DNA of 51,296 nucleotides from Deltaproteobacteria bacterium (GTDB lineage Bacteria; Desulfobacterota; Deferrimicrobia; Deferrimicrobiales; Deferrimicrobiaceae), in NCBI GenBank assembly GCA_016218975.1, contig JACRCO010000003.1, positions 1 to 51,296 of the forward strand, written 5' to 3'. The notes under the pieces are model-generated. The model was given only the letters and a program-made list of their open reading frames with translations, ran no database searches and was not told the origin of the DNA. Position 1 is the stretch's first letter; each line of letters begins with the position of its first letter. A program made the translations under genes and the position numbers. Below are positions 8,915-18,249 of this stretch, in pieces.

Positions 8915-10111
8915 TCAGCCACTGCAGCCGGTTCCCGCGGCGACCTGCGTATAGAAACCGGCGGCCATCCGTCGGATGCGCTCACGGTCGAGGCGTTCAG
9001 CGGCAGTACGCAGATTGATCTCCGCCGCTTTGTCCACGAGTTCGTCGTCGCTCAACGCCCTCCTGAGGGCCGCCTCCACCGCCTCGGGGTCGTCCGGCGG
9101 TACGAGAAGCCCCGACTTTCCGTCCACGATCCATTCGTCGGCGCATGCGGTCCACGACTGGATCGGAAGCGACCCCATGACCATCGCTTCAAGCAGCGAA
9201 GTGCTAATGGCGTCGCTGATGCTCAAACCTATCGAGATCCTTGCCCGTCCGTGCCGGGACAGGATTTCCGCATGCGGCGTATCCTTCGGAATAAGCGTAA
9301 CAGGGATGCCCGTCGAATTCGCGAACAGCTCCGCGGCGACCGCGACGTCCGGGGTGGCCGAGTAGATCCACACCTCATATCCTGCAAGCCGGTCGGCACA
9401 CCTCTCAAGCGCGCGAAGCCCCGTCAACGCCCTTCCTCCCCAATGCTGATACCCTTTAAGCATGATCGCCCGTCGTGCAGAGGAGGGCCCATGCTGCCGG
9501 AGAGACGCAATTTCCTTCATGTCGAATCCACCGGTGTTGGGGAAAACGGGAAACACCATCCCGCCGAAGCCGAATGATTTCGCCAGGGCGACATCGCGAA
9601 GGCATTCGCAGGAGTAGTAATCGCAGGAGGAGAGAACTTCCCGTATCCTCGGAGCATGTTCCGCCAGTCTGCCGTACAGGTAAATGTCGCTGCCCCAATT
9701 CGTCACGATCCACGGGGGAAAAGACCCACCCAGCCGCCGCCGTGCTTCCAGGCTCAAATAGCCCGCATGCTGGATTTCGAGGGAGTGAACAATGTCGGGC
9801 GAAAGGCGGTCCACCAGGCGGGCGAGGCGATTCGCTTGGTGTTCCGTCCCTTCCTCCTTCAGGACCCTTCGTCGCCACATGTCCTTCGCGCGCCCCGCGA
9901 AGGAGACCCCCCGGAACCGGACGGCGTTCTGGGTTCGGGGCGGATTCCTGAATCCCGTGTGGTGCAGGGTGACGTTCCTCATGTCCGGATGTACGTCGAT
10001 CCAGGTGTCCGTACTCGGAAAGAGGTGCAGGTCCCACCCCTCATTGGCGATCTGCCCGACCCAGCGGGCCGTGTGAATGCTGTTCGCCATGGCGACGAGA
10101 AGGATACGCAT
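8915..10111 (-). CDS. GT4 family glycosyltransferase
   Basis: The 398-aa GT-B protein opens with MRILLVAMANSIHTARWV, the Rossmann start of GT4 enzymes. Its C-terminal half has the donor-binding signature SISDAISTSLLEAMVMGSLPIQSW (quoted without a break only in part: SLLEAMVMGSLPI), with the conserved Glu of E-x7-E, and then GLLVPPDDPEAVEAAL, the standard GT4 ending. The cytoplasmic face of the membrane is the expected site. The gene lies 5 nt after the previous GT4 gene, and 33 nt separate it from the next methyltransferase. Acceptor and donor are unknown. Confidence 0.85.
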   Translation of the reverse strand: MRILLVAMANSIHTARWVGQIANEGWDLHLFPSTDTWIDVHPDMRNVTLHHTGFRNPPRTQNAVRFRGVSFAGRAKDMWRRRVLKEEGTEHQANRLARLVDRLSPDIVHSLEIQHAGYLSLEARRRLGGSFPPWIVTNWGSDIYLYGRLAEHAPRIREVLSSCDYYSCECLRDVALAKSFGFGGMVFPVFPNTGGFDMKEIASLRQHGPSSARRAIMLKGYQHWGGRALTGLRALERCADRLAGYEVWIYSATPDVAVAAELFANSTGIPVTLIPKDTPHAEILSRHGRARISIGLSISDAISTSLLEAMVMGSLPIQSWTACADEWIVDGKSGLLVPPDDPEAVEAALRRALSDDELVDKAAEINLRTAAERLDRERIRRMAAGFYTQVAAGTGCSG

Positions 10112-10116
10112 CGCGA

Positions 10117-11364
10117 TCAGGCCTTCCCCTCATCCGCCGGTATCTTAACAACCCGGACTTCGTTGTGCTGTCGAGCATTCGTGAAGGATCCGATCGCTTC
10201 GAAAAACACGGCTCTGACGGTTTCCTCTTCGAAGTCCCGCTCCGCGGCGGAACGAGCGCGGATTCCGAGTTCGATTCCAAGCTGTCGGTCCGTAAGCAGT
10301 TGATCGATGGACGAGGCGAGCAACTCTGAATCGTCCCGGTCCGCAACAAGCCCGCAGCCGTTCTCCCGGAAATACCAACTTACAAACGAATCAGCGGGAA
10401 CATGCGCCAGAATAGGCCTGCCCACGGAGAGATACTCTCCCATCTTCCCGGGTGCGGAAGTACGGATGACTTCCTGGATCGGGGAACGGAAGGCCAGCGG
10501 CAGGAAGAGAATATCGGCCTGACGCAGGATCGCCGCCACTTCCGAATGGGGGATGTGCGGATGGCGGACCACCATCGGTCCGGCGATTCCCTGTGCCTCG
10601 AGTTCCGCAGCGGATTGCGCGGTGAATATGTGCAGCAGCACTCTATTCGGAACGAGTTTCGGGATCGCTGCGATAAGGTTCAGGAATGCATCTCTCTGCG
10701 CATGGTAAACGGCACCAGCGTAGACGATATGGGCCGCGCCCCGCTCGAATACACGCTCCTCCCCGTCCAGGCACGCGAGATCCGGTATGTGACATGGGTT
10801 CCTGACGATGGTGCCATGGATCCCGTAACGTCTTTCATACTCCTTCTGCGCATGCTCATTAGGCACGATCAACGCGCACGCGTCCCGGATGGCTACCGGC
10901 TCCCAGCGTGAAGCGATTCTCCCCGATATGCCCGTCCATTGATAAACATAGTCGTCGAAAATCCAGGGCACAAACGGCAACCCCGTCCGCCGTCCTGCCA
11001 GTGCAGCGGCCGGCAGGTCGTACAGGTCTCCCGTGCAGCCGATAAGGATACCGCATTCTTCTCTTCGGACGAGTTCGGCTATCTGCCGGGCCCTGCTTCG
11101 GATCGCGATTCCGGCATTCAGGTATTCAGCCGCACGGGACGCGGCAATCCCCGGAATTCGGAGCCGATACGGGGGGGGAAGCCGGTAATATCGCGCGGAG
11201 AGCTTCACCGAGGCTGAATCCTCCCCCCTATCCCCTTCGTAATCCTCCCGGGAGATCAGGACGTACTTCTCTCTCGGCATTCCCGACAACAGCCGGTAGA
11301 GAGCAACCGCCTGCCCTGAGGGAGACGGGGGGAGGACATGGGAAACGATGGCAATTTTACGCAA
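10117..11364 (-). CDS. GT4 family glycosyltransferase
   Basis: The 415-aa protein is a GT-B glycosyltransferase. It begins KIAIVSHVLPPSPSGQAVAL and has FVPWIFDDYVYQW, IVRNPCHIPD and HIVYAGAVYHAQRD, then LRQADILFLPLAF and APGKMGEYLSVGRPILAHVP, a common GT4/GT1 donor-site end. I place the start at the TTG at 11364, 4 nt after the upstream stop: the family's first strand starts here, while the open frame back to 11508 lies wholly inside the upstream gene. GGTAGG precedes this TTG closely. The start is thus less sure than the product. Confidence 0.8.
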   Translation of the reverse strand: MRKIAIVSHVLPPSPSGQAVALYRLLSGMPREKYVLISREDYEGDRGEDSASVKLSARYYRLPPPYRLRIPGIAASRAAEYLNAGIAIRSRARQIAELVRREECGILIGCTGDLYDLPAAALAGRRTGLPFVPWIFDDYVYQWTGISGRIASRWEPVAIRDACALIVPNEHAQKEYERRYGIHGTIVRNPCHIPDLACLDGEERVFERGAAHIVYAGAVYHAQRDAFLNLIAAIPKLVPNRVLLHIFTAQSAAELEAQGIAGPMVVRHPHIPHSEVAAILRQADILFLPLAFRSPIQEVIRTSAPGKMGEYLSVGRPILAHVPADSFVSWYFRENGCGLVADRDDSELLASSIDQLLTDRQLGIELGIRARSAAERDFEEETVRAVFFEAIGSFTNARQHNEVRVVKIPADEGKA

Positions 11365-11368
11365 ACGC

Positions 11369-12145
11369 CTACCTTCGCTTTCGATCCCAGGCAACCAGGG
11401 AATCGACCAGTCGCCTCCCCCATCGGATCGACCTTCCCCGAAGGACTCCCCGCATAGCGAGGATAAAGCCGTCAAGGTCAGCAGAGGTATTCTCGACGGA
11501 CAGGTCATGAACCCTTTTTATCCTTTTCTTCCTGTCCAGCGTCTCGGCCCCGACCGAAGCCTCCTCGCTGTGGGTCATGATCGCCCAGAACGCGCCGTGT
11601 GGAGGCGAAAGAGGCCTTCCCTTATGGTCGACAGTGTGAAATGCACGAGAAGCGTAGATATCCCAAAACTCCTCGAAGTCCTCCGGAAGCCAGCCGGATT
11701 TATGCTCCTGCCAGGAAGCGCCGTCCATCCCCCAGGCGTCCATTCCTTCCGCGTGCTGGGGTAGGAATCCGAGCGGCGTAAACACCGCCACCTGCCGCCG
11801 CGCGATCCTGACAGTCGACTGCAGCAGGCGGGCGCCCGCTTCCTTCTCGATGTGTTCGATAACATCTACAAGAAAAACCGTATCGACCGATTTCGGCGGG
11901 AATATGCTCACCGCATCCTCCCATGCGGCCTGTACGATGAGGAAGGTGCGGTCGAAGCTCTTAGCGGTCTTCTCCTTGAGGCACTCGACGTATTGTCCGA
12001 AAGGCTCGCAGCAGATATGGACCATCGGGCGGACGTAGTTCTGAGGTTCAATCCCACATCCGATATCCAGAACCACCTCTATTTTCTCCAGCCGGTCGAC
12101 AACGGCTGGAATCAGTTCCCCCCTTTCCAGCCAGCGTATGCTCAT
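11369..12145 (-). CDS. SAM-dependent methyltransferase, possible chain-terminating enzyme
   Basis: The 258-aa protein starts at the ATG at 12145, which overlaps the upstream stop by 4 nt. The open frame continues further upstream only as a shadow of that gene. VVLDIGCGIEP is motif I; ICCEPFGQYVECL is motif II with the acidic residue; and TVFLVDVIEHIEKEAG is the DxxEH segment common in Methyltransf_11/23 enzymes. It is one of two methyltransferases directly downstream of the ABC exporter wzt. In O-antigen systems of this kind a methyltransferase can cap the non-reducing end. That role is inferred here from gene order only. Confidence 0.75.
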   Translation of the reverse strand: MSIRWLERGELIPAVVDRLEKIEVVLDIGCGIEPQNYVRPMVHICCEPFGQYVECLKEKTAKSFDRTFLIVQAAWEDAVSIFPPKSVDTVFLVDVIEHIEKEAGARLLQSTVRIARRQVAVFTPLGFLPQHAEGMDAWGMDGASWQEHKSGWLPEDFEEFWDIYASRAFHTVDHKGRPLSPPHGAFWAIMTHSEEASVGAETLDRKKRIKRVHDLSVENTSADLDGFILAMRGVLRGRSIRWGRRLVDSLVAWDRKRR

Positions 12146-12927
12146 CTGTTTTCGGCCGTGACCGGCCCCGATTGCCATGCAGGCAAGGGGAACGGAATCC
12201 CCTGGGCAACGACCCTTGGCAGATCGGGCCGGCTGCATACGCAGAGAATCATGTTGGGCTTGGCAGGTTTGCGCAGGGCATCGTAGATGATTCCATCCAG
12301 ATCCTGATAGAAGAACTCGGCATCCGGGAAAATAGAAAAGGCATCCTCGGTGATCCCGGTCAGCGCGTGATGGGGGTTGGCCTCTCCCGGTTCGTTGTAG
12401 GGGACGTCGAACAGGATGCGATTGCGCCATCGTGTACCATTGGCCAGGAGCAATCCGTTCGGCAGATGTTCCAGGGCACCGCGCGAAACGACATAGTCAA
12501 ACATCGGCATCTCCGGCACGTATGCGCGCAGGTCGCATACACGGTAGGCCACATTATCCGCACCGTAGCGGTGCTTGGCGTACGCGATGCATTCCGGCGA
12601 GACATCGACGCCCGTGATGCGGGAACCCGGAATACCGGAAAGCGTGAGACATCCATGGCCTACTCCGCACCCCAAGTCCACTATCTCGACTCGACCGTGG
12701 ATGCGAAGTCCGTCGTCCAAAGCCAAGTCGGTCTCGATGACCTTCCGGAAAAATTCATAGGAACTGGTGTGACGCGTGACCTCCCGGGAATCGTGGGTTA
12801 TCCCGGGGATGAGACGTTCCCCCTTGTTATAGATCGCCTCTTCCTGTGGAGTTAGACCGCCATCCCCCACCCCGGCCCTCCCCAGCACTCTGTCGAGGAA
12901 TCGCAGCAACAACGCTTTAACCCCCAT
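12142..12927 (-). CDS. SAM-dependent methyltransferase
   Basis: The 261-aa protein has IVDLGCGVGHGCLTLSGIPG as motif I, ITGVDVSPECIAYAKHRYG as motif II, and DYVVSRGALEHLPNG, with the E-H pair of UbiE/Methyltransf_11-like enzymes. The N-terminal 80 residues include GERLIPGITHDSREVTRH. Similar N-termini occur in methyltransferases of polysaccharide clusters. Its start abuts the stop of wzt with no spacer, and its own stop overlaps the next methyltransferase start. The three genes wzt, this one and the next are thus tightly coupled. The substrate is unknown. Confidence 0.78.
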   Translation of the reverse strand: MGVKALLLRFLDRVLGRAGVGDGGLTPQEEAIYNKGERLIPGITHDSREVTRHTSSYEFFRKVIETDLALDDGLRIHGRVEIVDLGCGVGHGCLTLSGIPGSRITGVDVSPECIAYAKHRYGADNVAYRVCDLRAYVPEMPMFDYVVSRGALEHLPNGLLLANGTRWRNRILFDVPYNEPGEANPHHALTGITEDAFSIFPDAEFFYQDLDGIIYDALRKPAKPNMILCVCSRPDLPRVVAQGIPFPLPAWQSGPVTAENR

Positions 12928-14196
12928 TCATGCGTCCACCTTGTCAGTAGCCCACGGAAAGTCCGGCCGGATCCTGCAGGCATAGGCACCGAAGTAGTCA
13001 CCGCGCGTCTCAATGCCGTCCTGGACGTCTATGGCGACGACTTCGCCGGCAACGACTGCATCCGTATAGTTCTTTCCGAATAGCACGATGCTCACCGTAT
13101 AACAGACGTTGTTCAGCAGGTTTTTCGGCACCCGGCACACGCTTCGATATATACCAGCCGGCATCGGCTTGCCGTACCAATTAGACTCATGGTTGTTGAT
13201 GGACGCCAGTACACATACATTCTCGCTGTCGTAGAAGATCAGGTTGATCCCGACCGAAGCCCCCTCCTTTTTCACACCGTATTCAACCTCGATGGAGAAC
13301 GGCGTATCGGTGCAGATACCTGCCGGCACCTTTCCATCCTCGTCGCGGACGATTACCTTCCTAAGGATTGCGGAGGCGTTCTGCGGCGCCTTTGCAGCTT
13401 CCGGCCATTCTCGAACCAGAAGGTTCCCCACCGGCGCGCCCACGTAACGGGCAAACGTCGTTGCCGGTTCTCCATCGCAAACCAACTTTCCGTCCTCGAT
13501 CAGGAGAACACGGGTGCACATCGCCCGGATAGCCGTAAGATTGTGACTTACGAAAAGGATAGTCCTCCCTTCCTTTCCGGCCTCCTCCATTTTTCCAAGG
13601 CACTTTTTCTGGAACTGAATGTCCCCAACTGCGAGCACCTCGTCCACGATGAGGATCTCCGGCTCCAGATGCGCGGCCACGGCGAATGCCAGTCGCATGT
13701 ACATTCCCGAAGAATAATGCTTCACCGGCGTGTCGAGGAACTTCTCCACCTCGGCGAAGGAGACGATTTCGTCGAACTTCTTCCGGATCTCCACGCGGCT
13801 CATTCCGAGGACCGATCCATTTAGAAATATGTTCTCCCTGCCTGTAAGTTCGGGGTGGAAACCGGTTCCCACCTCCAGGATGCTGCCGATCCGCCCGTCA
13901 AGCTCGGCCCACCCCGCAGTCGGTTCGGTCACCCGCGAAAGGATTTTGAGAAGAGTGGACTTCCCCGCCCCGTTCTTTCCGATTATGCCGACCGTTTCCC
14001 CGTGCTCCACCTCGAAGCTCACATCCTTCAGGGCCCAGAAACGCTCTTCGGGCGTCGCAGCGCCACCGAGCCTCCGAAACCTGCGGAATGGGGCAAGCAG
14101 TGAATCCGTGATCATCTCGCGGAAGCTGTCCCGATCGTTCTTCCTCCCCCCGATGACGAATTGCTTGGACAGGTTTTTCGCTTTTATAGCCGGCAT
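12928..14196 (-). CDS. wzt: Polysaccharide ABC exporter ATPase with C-terminal glycan-binding domain
   Basis: The 422-aa protein has an ATPase domain followed by an extension of about 170 residues. Walker A is GKNGAGKS at 73-80, the signature is YSSGMYMRLAFAVA, and Walker B is ILIVDEVLAVGD. LFVSHNLTAI gives the H-loop. Residues about 250-422 form a beta-rich domain (IEVEYGVKKEG, AGIYRSVCRVP), as in Wzt proteins that recognise the capped non-reducing end of the O-polysaccharide; Wzt proteins without specificity lack it. The permease gene lies 30 nt upstream. Together they export lipid-linked glycan across the inner membrane. The adjacent methyltransferases are good candidates for making the cap. 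Confidence 0.92.
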   Translation of the reverse strand: MPAIKAKNLSKQFVIGGRKNDRDSFREMITDSLLAPFRRFRRLGGAATPEERFWALKDVSFEVEHGETVGIIGKNGAGKSTLLKILSRVTEPTAGWAELDGRIGSILEVGTGFHPELTGRENIFLNGSVLGMSRVEIRKKFDEIVSFAEVEKFLDTPVKHYSSGMYMRLAFAVAAHLEPEILIVDEVLAVGDIQFQKKCLGKMEEAGKEGRTILFVSHNLTAIRAMCTRVLLIEDGKLVCDGEPATTFARYVGAPVGNLLVREWPEAAKAPQNASAILRKVIVRDEDGKVPAGICTDTPFSIEVEYGVKKEGASVGINLIFYDSENVCVLASINNHESNWYGKPMPAGIYRSVCRVPKNLLNNVCYTVSIVLFGKNYTDAVVAGEVVAIDVQDGIETRGDYFGAYACRIRPDFPWATDKVDA

Positions 14197-14226
14197 GCAT
14201 TCCTCAAAGGACCGGGTCGGATAACG

Positions 14227-15030
14227 TCAGATGACATCCGCGAATTTCCCCGCAACCCTTTCGAAATATGCCACTCCAGCGAGGAAGATGGCTCCCGCCA
14301 TGACGACGGAAATGGACAATCCGACGCCGTCGAAGGGTTTTCCAAGAAAGGCGGACCGGAATCCCTCGACCAACGCCGCCATCGGATTCAAATGAAGAAC
14401 CCATCTCCACGTTTCCGGTACCAGGCTGGACGGGTAGACCACCGGTGTGGCAAACATCCAGAACTGAAGAAGGAATACCATGACGGCGATGAAATCCCGG
14501 TACGCCACGATGAGAGCGGAGAAAAGGATACCCACACCGAGAGCGAGGAAAAGGACCGCGAGAGTGAGGAAGGGAACGGCCAACAGATTGGCACTCCATC
14601 CCACGCCGAACAGCGGTAGAAGGATCAACAGAAATAGCGAGGACACGGCCAGGTCGACGATCCCGCTTCCCACAGAAGCCACGGGTATGATGAGGCGGGG
14701 AAAGTAGACTTTGCCGATGAGCCCCGAGGAACCAACGATAGAATTGCCGGCCGCTCCGGCGGAACCGGCGAATAAGTTCCAGGGAAGGAGCGCGGAAAAA
14801 ACGAAGATCGCATATGGGTATCCGTCCGAGGGGACCTTGACCAGCATGCCAAAGACCAGAGTGAACACGGTCATACCGAGTAGCGGGCGTAAAATCACCC
14901 ATGCCGCCCCCATAACGGTCTGTTTATATCGAACCTTTATGTCCCGAAGAATCAAGACCCAGAGGAGTTCGCGGCATTCCCGAAGCTCCCCCAAATTGAG
15001 CATCCGCCATCCGCGGGATGGCTCGATCAC
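14227..15030 (-). CDS. wzm: Polysaccharide ABC exporter permease
   Basis: The 267-aa ABC-2 type permease has six predicted membrane segments. It opens with LRDIKVRYKQTVMGAAWVIL, the cytoplasmic amphipathic segment typical of Wzm/TagG/KpsM proteins, and includes NLFAGSAGAAGNS and RWVLHLNPMAALVEGFR. It forms the channel partner of Wzt. It is the first gene of the minus-strand polysaccharide operon. The likely start is the ATG at 15030. The ATG of MLNLGEL, nine codons later, is an alternative. A candidate sigma-70 promoter lies about 90 nt upstream in the divergent intergenic region. Confidence 0.92.
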   Translation of the reverse strand: MIEPSRGWRMLNLGELRECRELLWVLILRDIKVRYKQTVMGAAWVILRPLLGMTVFTLVFGMLVKVPSDGYPYAIFVFSALLPWNLFAGSAGAAGNSIVGSSGLIGKVYFPRLIIPVASVGSGIVDLAVSSLFLLILLPLFGVGWSANLLAVPFLTLAVLFLALGVGILFSALIVAYRDFIAVMVFLLQFWMFATPVVYPSSLVPETWRWVLHLNPMAALVEGFRSAFLGKPFDGVGLSISVVMAGAIFLAGVAYFERVAGKFADVI

Positions 15031-15117
15031 CGTTTTCGGTCTGTGATCGGTGTGGCCGAGGATATCCTGTCCCCTCTCGAATTGCCGCCCTGCGCCGCAA
15101 GGTATCGCAGCTCATAC

Positions 15118-15146
15118 ATTCTAACAACTTCCAATTATGGTATGAA
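15118..15146 (-). promoter_or_regulatory. Candidate sigma-70 promoter for the wzm-wzt operon
   Basis: On the minus strand a TTCATA box at 15146-15141 and a TAGAAT box at 15123-15118 are 17 nt apart, in an AT-rich patch of otherwise GC-rich DNA. This is 4/6 and 5/6 match to the consensus. Transcription from here would give wzm a leader of about 80 nt. The same 150-nt gap must also hold a promoter for the plus-strand GT4 gene, which I could not pick out clearly. Confidence 0.45.
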
Positions 15147-15182
15147 ATATCTCATGAGGCGGACGGATTGCGCGGATCGCCG

Positions 15183-16340
15183 GTGAAGATCGCCTACCTC
15201 CTGCCCAATATAGAGGCGGGCGGAACGGAGAGGCACATCCTGTCGCTTGCCCGGTCGCTCGACCGCGCGCGGTTCTCCCTTTCGCTGGCGACGACGGCGG
15301 GAGGAGGGAGCCTGTTCCGGGAATTCTCCGATCTCATGCCGGTCTCGATCATCGGTGGGAATCCCGAGGCTCACCGGCAGGTACGGCCCGGGGTGCGCGA
15401 CCACATCGGCGCCATTGTCACCTTGGCGGGATTCTACCGGCGGGAGCGCCCTGACATAGTTCATGCCTATTTGCCGGCCGCTTGCGTCATCGGCCCCGTC
15501 GCAGCGCGGCTGGCGGGGGTGAAAAATGTGATTGTCAGCCGCAGGTCGCTTTCCAACTACAAGGCATCGCACACTCTACTGAGCCGGGCGGAACCGCTTG
15601 GGTACCGGCTGGCGGACATCGTCCTCGTGAACTCAGACGCGGTGCGGCGGGACGTCGAAAAGACGGAGCGGTTCTGGGAAGGGAAGATCCGGCGGATCTA
15701 CAATGGAATCGATACCGCCGCACGGGATCCAGGGCCGATCGGGCGGCTCCTTCCGGAGCTTGCAGGCAACGAAGAAGCGCCGGTCGCTACGTACGTGGCA
15801 AACCTCTTTCATTATAAAGGGCACATCGATCTCGTTCGGGCGGCAAGAATCGTGGCGGATGCCTTCCCTTCGGCGCGATTCGTCCTTGTCGGCCGGGATG
15901 CCGGGGCGATGGAGGAGGTTCGGGAGGAAATTGCGAGGCTTTCGCTTGCAGGAAACGTCTTCCTCGCCGGGTTGAGAGCCGACGCCGGGGCGATTCTCGC
16001 AGCATCGACCTTCGCCGTCCATCCTTCGCACGAAGAGGGGTTCTCGAACGTGATCCTGGAGGCGATGGCGGCGGAGAAAGCGGTTGTCGCCACACGGGTT
16101 GGAGGCAATCCGGAAGCCGTGCTCGACGGGGAAACGGGGATACTCGTACCGCCGGGTGACCCGTCTTCGCTCGCCGAAGCTATTCTTGCGCTCCTGCGCG
16201 ACCCGGATCGTGCGCGTTCGATGGGCGCGGCGGGAAGACGGCGGGCCGTCGAACGGTTCTCTCTGGAACGGATGACGATGGAGATCGCATCCCTTTACGA
16301 AGAGCTTTACGAGGCGGAAGTCGCCCCCATGCGGACATGA
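15183..16340 (+). CDS. GT4 family glycosyltransferase
   Basis: The 385-aa GT-B enzyme reads KIAYLLPNIEAGGTERHIL at its start, a strong GT4 N-terminal signature. Then come HAYLPAACVIGPVAA, RRIYNGID, VLVGRDAGAMEE, the donor-site HEEGFSNVILEAMAAEKAV and GILVPPGDPSSLAEA. I chose the GTG at 15183 because the family start falls exactly there and no in-frame ATG precedes it closer than the one that would overlap wzm. It is divergent from wzm and 4 nt before asnB, with which it should be co-transcribed. It probably belongs functionally to the polysaccharide cluster. Confidence 0.86.
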   Translation: MKIAYLLPNIEAGGTERHILSLARSLDRARFSLSLATTAGGGSLFREFSDLMPVSIIGGNPEAHRQVRPGVRDHIGAIVTLAGFYRRERPDIVHAYLPAACVIGPVAARLAGVKNVIVSRRSLSNYKASHTLLSRAEPLGYRLADIVLVNSDAVRRDVEKTERFWEGKIRRIYNGIDTAARDPGPIGRLLPELAGNEEAPVATYVANLFHYKGHIDLVRAARIVADAFPSARFVLVGRDAGAMEEVREEIARLSLAGNVFLAGLRADAGAILAASTFAVHPSHEEGFSNVILEAMAAEKAVVATRVGGNPEAVLDGETGILVPPGDPSSLAEAILALLRDPDRARSMGAAGRRRAVERFSLERMTMEIASLYEELYEAEVAPMRT

Positions 16341-16344
16341 CCCA

Positions 16345-18213
16345 ATGTGCGGAATAGCGGGCTTCCTGGCGCACGGGAAAACCCGGCCGGGGATCGAGAT
16401 GCTTGCCCGGATGGGGGAGCCGCTGGCGGTGAGGGGACCCGATGCGTCGGGCGCCTGGATATCCGGCGACGGACGTGTCGGCCTGGCTCATCGGCGGCTT
16501 TCCATCCTCGACCTAACGGAGGGCGGCGCCCAGCCGATGTCGGGAGCCGACCGGCTGTCGGTCCTTTCCTACAACGGCGAGGTATTCAACTACCGGGAGA
16601 TACGGAAAGACCTCGAAAAGGCCTGCCATACCTTTCGCGGCGAATCCGACACCGAGGTGATCCTTGCCGCCTGCCGCGAGTGGGGGGTCGGGGGGGCCGT
16701 CGCCAGGTTCATCGGCATGTTCGCATTCGCCCTGTGGGACGCGCATGCGGAAAAACTCTTCCTTGTGCGGGACCGGCTCGGCATCAAACCGCTCTACCTG
16801 GCGCGGGCGCCGGGACTCGTCATGTTCGCCTCCACCCTCCGTCCGTTCCTCGCCTGCCCTTCCTTCTCCCGCGAGGTGGACAGGGAGGCGCTGCAGTACT
16901 ACCTCGAGTTCCAGTACGTCCCCGCACCCCATTCAATCTTCCGGGACGCCCGCAAGGTGCTCCCCGGCCATATCATGGAGGTCCTGCCCGACGGCAACGT
17001 GCGCGACAGGACGTATTGGGATCTATCCGACCACTGGGGATACGGGAGAAGGCCGGCGCGTTCGGAGGAGGAGTACCTCGAGGAACTCTCCGGCCTGCTC
17101 TCTTCCTCCATAAAATACCGGATGATCAGCGACGTCCCGCTTGGGGCCTTCCTCTCAGGAGGGATCGACTCCTCCCTCACCGTCGCTCTCATGCAGAAGG
17201 CGGCCACAGCGCAGGTGAAGACCTTTTCCATCGGGTTCAGGGAAAGGGGATACGACGAGTCGGGATACGCCCGGGAAGTGGCGAAGCATATCGGGACGGA
17301 CCATCACGAGAAAATCTGCACCGCCGGGGAGGCGCTCGCCCTTGTACGGAAAATTCCGGAGGCGTACGACGAGCCGTTCGCGGATTCATCGGCCATCCCG
17401 ACGATGCTCGTTTCGGAATTCACGCGGAGCCACGTCACCGTCAGCATATCGGGAGACGGGGGGGACGAGCTTTTCTGCGGTTATCCCCGTTACGAGTGGG
17501 TCAGGCAAGGGTGGACGTTCCAGGGGATACCGGCCGTCGTGCGCCGCCCTCTCTGCTCGCTCCTGTCGCGCATCCCTGTCCACAAGGTGCAGCGGGCGGC
17601 CGAAAGCCTGCGCCACGGCGACCCGGCCCAATTCTATTTTCATACGGTAGGAATCTTCGAAAAGGGGCGGCTTGCGGAGATCATCCCCGAAGTGACGGAC
17701 GACTCGCACCTGTCCTACTACCGGACGTTTCTGGACGACCGGTGGGGAGGGGTCGTCGAGCGGGCGATGGCCACCGACATACGCACCTACCTGGTGGACG
17801 ACATCCTGTCGAAGGTCGACCGGGCCTCGATGGCTTACTCCCTGGAGGCGAGGGTCCCCCTGCTGGACCACAGGATCGTGGAGTTCGCCGCGAGGCTTCC
17901 GATGGACTTAAAGGTGCGCGGCGGAGAAACCAAATACCTCCTGCGCAAGGTCCTCTACCGCCTCGTTCCGAAGGAGCTGATCGACCGTCCGAAGATGGGG
18001 TTCGGCATCCCGGTCAACCGCTGGCTGCGCAACGAGCTGAAGCCCCTCCTGGAGGAATATCTGGGCGAGGACCGGGTCCGCAGGGAAGGGTTCCTGCTGC
18101 CGGAGGGTGTTTCCCGGGTCGTTGAAGAACACCTCTCGGGGCGGCAGGACCACCAGTACCGCCTCTGGGCGCTCCTCGTCTTCGCGATGTGGAGGGAGCG
18201 CTACCTGTCCTGA
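16345..18213 (+). CDS. asnB: Asparagine synthetase (glutamine-hydrolysing)
   Basis: The 622-aa protein starts MCGIAGF, so Cys2 becomes the N-terminal nucleophile of the class II glutamine amidotransferase domain. RGPDASG and SYNGEVFNYREI continue that domain. The synthetase domain has the PP-loop FLSGGIDSS, SGDGGDELFCGYPRY and YLVDDILSKVDRASMA. It converts aspartate, glutamine and ATP to asparagine. AsnB homologues also sit in polysaccharide clusters, where they can amidate uronic-acid residues. The position 4 nt after a glycosyltransferase makes that plausible here. Length and all key motifs are intact. Confidence 0.93.
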   Translation: MCGIAGFLAHGKTRPGIEMLARMGEPLAVRGPDASGAWISGDGRVGLAHRRLSILDLTEGGAQPMSGADRLSVLSYNGEVFNYREIRKDLEKACHTFRGESDTEVILAACREWGVGGAVARFIGMFAFALWDAHAEKLFLVRDRLGIKPLYLARAPGLVMFASTLRPFLACPSFSREVDREALQYYLEFQYVPAPHSIFRDARKVLPGHIMEVLPDGNVRDRTYWDLSDHWGYGRRPARSEEEYLEELSGLLSSSIKYRMISDVPLGAFLSGGIDSSLTVALMQKAATAQVKTFSIGFRERGYDESGYAREVAKHIGTDHHEKICTAGEALALVRKIPEAYDEPFADSSAIPTMLVSEFTRSHVTVSISGDGGDELFCGYPRYEWVRQGWTFQGIPAVVRRPLCSLLSRIPVHKVQRAAESLRHGDPAQFYFHTVGIFEKGRLAEIIPEVTDDSHLSYYRTFLDDRWGGVVERAMATDIRTYLVDDILSKVDRASMAYSLEARVPLLDHRIVEFAARLPMDLKVRGGETKYLLRKVLYRLVPKELIDRPKMGFGIPVNRWLRNELKPLLEEYLGEDRVRREGFLLPEGVSRVVEEHLSGRQDHQYRLWALLVFAMWRERYLS

Positions 18214-18249
18214 CGGAACGATGCGGTAAAAATCCGGCACGTCCGTCAG
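18210..18249. terminator. Hairpin between convergent asnB and MBL genes
   Basis: CTGACGGA at 18210-18217 can pair with TCCGTCAG at 18242-18249. It spans the stop codons of both convergent genes. The loop is 24 nt and contains a short A-run, and no clear T-tract follows on either strand. A bidirectional terminator is possible but weakly supported. Confidence 0.3.
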
